DNA of 64,000 nucleotides. It comes from Aliivibrio sifiae. GTDB taxonomy: Bacteria > Pseudomonadota > Gammaproteobacteria > Enterobacterales > Vibrionaceae. Below the pieces are notes generated by a model. It did no database searches. It saw only the letters and a program-made list of their open reading frames with translations, and was not told where the DNA came from. Each line of letters starts with the position of its first letter. The stretch's first letter is position 1. Location of the stretch: contig NZ_MSCO01000003.1 in NCBI RefSeq assembly GCF_002954705.1, positions 298,897 through 362,896 of the forward strand, in the 5' to 3' direction. Below, in pieces: positions 60,890 to 64,000 of this stretch. The position numbers and the translations under genes are program-made.

Positions 60890-62542
60890 ATGTTAAAAAA
60901 CATCAACCCAACAGAAACTCAAGCTTGGGCAGACTTAACTGCACATTTTGAAACAGCACAAAACATGAATTTGTCAGACTTGTTTGCTGCTGATGCTCAA
61001 CGTTTTGATAAATTCTCAACGACGTTTGGTCAAGATATCTTAGTTGATTTCTCTAAGAATTTAGTAACAGAAGAAACAATGAAAAATTTGTTTTCTTTAG
61101 CTGAGCAAACTGAATTATCAGAAGCAATTAGCGCGATGTTCAGTGGTGAAAAAATCAATAAAACGGAAGGCCGCTCTGTACTTCATACAGCACTTCGTAA
61201 CCGTAGCAATACTCCGGTAATCGTTGATGGCGAAGATGTAATGCCTGCAGTAAATGCGGTATTAGATAAAATGAAAGGCTTCACTGAGCGTTTAATTTCT
61301 GGTGAGTGGAAAGGTTATACTGGTAAAGAGATTACAGATATCGTGAATATCGGTATCGGTGGTTCAGATCTTGGCCCTTACATGGTATCGGAAGCACTTG
61401 CGCCATACAAAACTCGCTTAAACATGCACTTTGTTTCAAACGTGGATGGTACGCACATTGTTGAAACGCTGAAGCCGTTAAATCCAGAAACAACGCTGTT
61501 CTTAATCGCATCGAAAACATTCACAACTCAAGAAACAATGACGAATGCACACAGTGCACGTGATTGGTTCCTTGCTGAGGCTGGCGATCAAGCACACGTT
61601 GCTAAACACTTTGCAGCACTATCAACTAATGCACCATCTGTGTCTGAGTTTGGTATCGATACAGACAATATGTTTGAGTTCTGGGATTGGGTTGGTGGTC
61701 GTTACTCTTTATGGTCAGCAATCGGTCTTTCAATAGCACTAGCGGTTGGTTTTGATAACTTTGTTGAGCTGCTTGAAGGTGCTCATGAAGTGGATAACCA
61801 TTTTGCTAATACCGAACTTGAAAATAACGTACCTGTTATTCTTGCACTTATTGGCCTATGGTATAACAACTTCCACGGTGCAGAATCAGAATCAATTCTT
61901 CCATACGATCAGTACCTACATCGTTTTGCTGCGTACTTCCAACAAGGCAATATGGAATCAAATGGTAAATGTGTAGACCGTAACGGTAACCCTGTAGATT
62001 ATCAAACGGGCCCAATCATTTGGGGTGAGCCAGGTACAAATGGTCAACACGCGTTTTACCAATTAATTCACCAAGGCACTAAATTAATTCCTTGTGATTT
62101 TATTGCGCCTGCAATCAGCCACAACCAAGTGGGTGATCACCACCAAAAACTGATGTCTAACTTCTTCGCACAAACAGAAGCATTAGCATTTGGTAAAACA
62201 GAAGAAACGGTTCGTGCAGAGTTTGCAGAGGCAGGTAAAACAGAAGCAGAAGTTGCTGAGTTAGTTGCATTTAAAGTATTTGAAGGTAACCGTCCAACAA
62301 ACTCTATTCTTGTTAAACAAGTAACGCCTAAAACACTAGGAAACTTGATTGCAATGTACGAACACAAAATCTTCGTACAAGGTGTGATTTGGAACATCTT
62401 CAGCTTTGACCAATGGGGCGTAGAACTAGGTAAGCAATTGGCTAACCAAATTCTTCCAGAACTGGCTGACGATAAAACGGTGACTTCTCACGACAGTTCA
62501 ACTAACGGCTTAATTAACGCATTTAAAGCATACAAAGCATAG
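60890..62542 (+). CDS. pgi: Glucose-6-phosphate isomerase
   Basis: 550 residues (E. coli 549). It interconverts glucose 6-phosphate and fructose 6-phosphate in glycolysis and gluconeogenesis. [40 protein letters not shown] and the C-terminal [18 protein letters not shown] are family signatures; the catalytic glutamate and histidine regions ([12 protein letters not shown]) are intact. It is a single-gene unit closed by a terminator. Confidence 0.98.
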   Translation: MLKNINPTETQAWADLTAHFETAQNMNLSDLFAADAQRFDKFSTTFGQDILVDFSKNLVTEETMKNLFSLAEQTELSEAISAMFSGEKINKTEGRSVLHTALRNRSNTPVIVDGEDVMPAVNAVLDKMKGFTERLISGEWKGYTGKEITDIVNIGIGGSDLGPYMVSEALAPYKTRLNMHFVSNVDGTHIVETLKPLNPETTLFLIASKTFTTQETMTNAHSARDWFLAEAGDQAHVAKHFAALSTNAPSVSEFGIDTDNMFEFWDWVGGRYSLWSAIGLSIALAVGFDNFVELLEGAHEVDNHFANTELENNVPVILALIGLWYNNFHGAESESILPYDQYLHRFAAYFQQGNMESNGKCVDRNGNPVDYQTGPIIWGEPGTNGQHAFYQLIHQGTKLIPCDFIAPAISHNQVGDHHQKLMSNFFAQTEALAFGKTEETVRAEFAEAGKTEAEVAELVAFKVFEGNRPTNSILVKQVTPKTLGNLIAMYEHKIFVQGVIWNIFSFDQWGVELGKQLANQILPELADDKTVTSHDSSTNGLINAFKAYKA

Positions 62543-62567
62543 TTGTTGAATTACAACATTTACTAAT

Positions 62568-62598
62568 AAAAAGAGCTGACCTCGGTCGGCTCTTTTGT
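62568..62598 (+). terminator. Terminator after pgi
   Basis: AAAAGAGCTGACC pairs with GGTCGGCTCTTTT (one T-G wobble) around a tiny loop, followed by TGTATTT. Confidence 0.88.
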
Positions 62599-62602
62599 AT
62601 TT

Positions 62603-62781
62603 ATACCAATCCACATAAATATTTGATCATTCTTGCTTGTTAAAATCGATTATAGCTGCGTTATACTTTTCTATTGCAAAAATTAGGTGTAATTAGAGCC
62701 ACTAGTTACTACAATTTATGCCTTGCTCTAATCGATTTTTCCTACGCAATTATCTGATCAACTACTTATTTGGATTGGTAT
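62603..62781. mobile_element. MITE-like palindromic element, 179 bp
   Basis: The ends are inverted repeats over about 27 bp (ATACCAATCCACATAAATAT at the left; ATACCAATCCAAATAAGTAG read from the right), followed by shared TTGATCA and AAATCGATTA-AGC blocks inside. The element is flanked on both sides by TATTT (62598-62602 and 62782-62786), which looks like a 5-bp target duplication. It has no open frame of note, so it would need a transposase in trans. The left end of 309-345 resembles its termini. Confidence 0.65.
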
Positions 62782-62799
62782 TATTTATCTATATTACAA

Positions 62800-62857
62800 T
62801 AAAAAAGGCTGATACCTAAATATCAACCTCCATCACTTCCTGAATCCTGAATCCTTT
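62800..62857 (-). terminator. cheX terminator, repeated module copy 2
   Basis: On the reverse strand AGGTTGATA pairs with TATCAGCCT, followed by six T residues. It is preceded by AGGATTCAGGATTCAGGAA. The block parallels the module behind leuD (45403-45452), including the GAGGTTGATAT stem. Confidence 0.8.
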
Positions 62858-62864
62858 AGTTCTT

Positions 62865-62896
62865 GCTTTTGCTCTTATAGAAGCGGAGCGTTCTAG
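62865..62896 (-). repeat. Dispersed intergenic repeat, copy 3
   Basis: Read on the reverse strand it holds CTAGAACGCT and CTATAAGAGCAA, both exact matches to the copy at 253-295, with CCGCTT between them instead of TTGCTCTAGATA. Confidence 0.6.
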
Positions 62897-62927
62897 TATC
62901 TAGTATCTAGTATCTAGTATCTAGTAT
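62893..62927. repeat. Tandem heptamer (CTAGTAT) x5
   Basis: Five exact copies of CTAGTAT run to within two bases of the cheX stop codon. It is too short and lacks spacers, so it is not a CRISPR array. Copy number could vary by slippage, without changing the protein. Confidence 0.9.
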
Positions 62928-62929
62928 CG

Positions 62930-63391
62930 TTACTCAAAACAGATCTCAATAAACGCATTACCCCATTCAGAAGTAAATGGCATGATAATAATCGCGCCAT
63001 CGCATTTATGAGTAATGGTATGACCTTTACCAGAAACAACCATAGGCGTAGCCATATTAAATTCAAAACCGCTTTCAGAAAGAATACGTTTCGCACCACC
63101 AGTAACCATATTAGTGATTTCACCCACCATATCAGTGACTTCTTCATTAATACTGTTTGGGCGTTCACCCAACATGTTTTGCATAATTTGCAGTGCAAGT
63201 TGCTCGTCAAAAGTAATAGACATCGATCCTTTACTTTGTGATGCCACCATGCCGATTAAACCAGAAATATCACCACGAGCAATTTCATCTTTTTTAATAC
63301 GAGGTTTCTGTGGTTTCAAATCCATTGAAGCCATCGTTTTAAGTACATTCATTAATGAAGCTAAGAATGGGTTTACAAATTCAGCGCGCAT
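62930..63391 (-). CDS. CheX/CheC-family chemotaxis phosphatase-like protein
   Basis: 153 residues. The CheC/CheX active-site pattern is visible in DMVGEITNMVTGGAKRILSE: Asp-x3-Glu-x2-Asn, then a proline 22 residues after the asparagine (MATPMVV). In characterised relatives this removes phosphate from CheY. It is a single domain with no membrane segment, far from any chemotaxis gene in the window. AAAGGAC precedes the ATG. Zur is encoded 19 bp upstream on the same strand. Confidence 0.85.
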   Translation of the reverse strand: MRAEFVNPFLASLMNVLKTMASMDLKPQKPRIKKDEIARGDISGLIGMVASQSKGSMSITFDEQLALQIMQNMLGERPNSINEEVTDMVGEITNMVTGGAKRILSESGFEFNMATPMVVSGKGHTITHKCDGAIIIMPFTSEWGNAFIEICFE

Positions 63392-63409
63392 CGTAGGGGT
63401 GTCCTTTAA

Positions 63410-63859
63410 TTAATTTTTATTAATGCTATCTATACAAGCTTTGCAAGTTCCATGAGTTTCAACAATATGATTTTCAACAGAAAAACCAATATTTTCAGCA
63501 TGCTTTGTTAGCTGTTCAGTAATCTTAATATCATGGAACTCAACAACATCATCGCAAGTGCGGCAGATAAAAAGTTGTGAGAAATGGGCATGTTCGCCAA
63601 TAACACAACAAGAAATATAGCTATTGATTGATTCGACTTTATGGACAAAACCCTGAGTCACTAAAAAATCTAAAGCACGATAAATAGTGGGTGGTTTTGC
63701 CTGAGGCTCTATTTTTTTTAATTGCTCTAAAAGATCATAAGCACTTACTGCACCATGATGGGTAACAATAAGCTCTAAAACAGTTAATCTTTGTGGAGTC
63801 AGTCTAACTCCACGTTGTTGGCATAACAGCTCAACTTTTTCTTTTTGAGAACTATTCAA
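63410..63859 (-). CDS. zur: Zinc uptake regulator Zur (Fur family)
   Basis: 149 residues (E. coli Zur 171). The winged helix has RLTPQRLTVLELIVTHHG and PPTIYRALDFLVTQGFVHKV. The metal-binding domain has EHAHFSQLFICRTCDDVVEF with a CxxC pair, and a second CxxC at GTCKACI near the C-terminus. This fits Zur better than Fur. It would repress zinc uptake genes when zinc is sufficient. It probably forms a transcription unit with cheX downstream. The 141 bp upstream to the window end show no gene. Confidence 0.93.
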   Translation of the reverse strand: MNSSQKEKVELLCQQRGVRLTPQRLTVLELIVTHHGAVSAYDLLEQLKKIEPQAKPPTIYRALDFLVTQGFVHKVESINSYISCCVIGEHAHFSQLFICRTCDDVVEFHDIKITEQLTKHAENIGFSVENHIVETHGTCKACIDSINKN

Positions 63860-64000
63860 GGATATATGTCTTATTTATGAACAAGTGAGGCAGTTTATCA
63901 TAAATTTTTTGATTTTAACTTCACTATTTAGAGAATTATTATTTACTGAAGTGAATATCCTTGATGAGTAAAAGAAGTAATAGGTTGGCTGTTTGTGTTC

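Noticed and set aside
62893-62927. CRISPR-like array
   Set aside because: Seven-base units without spacers and no cas genes; a simple tandem repeat.
63114-63413. Forward frame of 99 codons opposite cheX
   Set aside because: It is antisense to cheX, which has a family motif and ribosome-binding site.

Overview
The window looks like chromosome 1 of a low-GC member of the Vibrionaceae, most likely Aliivibrio (A. fischeri or a close relative). The basis is the enterobacterial/vibrio-type S10-spc-alpha ribosomal cluster, the vibrio-style neighbour order (mpl-ubiX, cgtA-yjjPB-folA-apaH, lptD-surA-pdxA-rsmA, dnaB-alr), AT-rich third codon positions, and short palindromic intergenic repeats of a kind I associate with that genus. 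The species call is inference from gene order and recall; no database was searched.

Positions 1-14440 hold the end of tuf, then the S10 operon (rpsJ to rpsQ), the spc operon (rplN to rpmJ, including secY) and the alpha operon (rpsM to rplQ, including rpoA). Each has recognisable leader or boundary structures: a promoter and leader hairpin before rpsJ, a terminator plus promoter between rpsQ and rplN, and a terminator plus S4-type leader before rpsM. Positions 14515-25141 hold fbp (reverse), mpl-ubiX, a TPP riboswitch driving the thiamine importer thiBPQ, and rapA-rluA. Positions 25211-29486 are an accessory-looking reverse cluster: a TAXI-type TRAP transporter (binding protein and fused permease) with a UspA-family protein.

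Positions 29834-37846 hold argR and mdh (divergent), ispB and rplU-rpmA-cgtA (divergent), the yjjP-yjjB exporter pair, folA and apaH. Positions 37943-44545 hold the reverse run lptD-surA-pdxA-rsmA, with djlA divergent from it. The apaG gene usually found between rsmA and apaH is absent and a terminator lies in its place. A DUF547 protein follows. The leuABCD operon (45451-50452, reverse) has a complete attenuator: promoter, Leu-rich leader peptide and terminator.

Positions 50580-55746 hold a TetR-family regulator in an operon with a periplasmic adaptor and an RND pump, preceded by two near-identical palindromes. A DUF481-like outer-membrane protein with an internal duplication follows, then dnaB-alr and a small Omp85-type barrel gene, pgi, a cheX-like gene and zur.

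Most of the window is core genome with conventional functions. The points that deserve a second look are the paired TetR operators, a 179-bp MITE-like element with a perfect 5-bp flanking repeat, a dispersed palindromic repeat family at three loci, a repeated terminator module behind leuD and cheX, the tandem duplication in the DUF481 protein, the missing apaG, and the extra C-terminal domain of the TRAP permease. I did not find a clear new defence, mobile or biosynthetic system.
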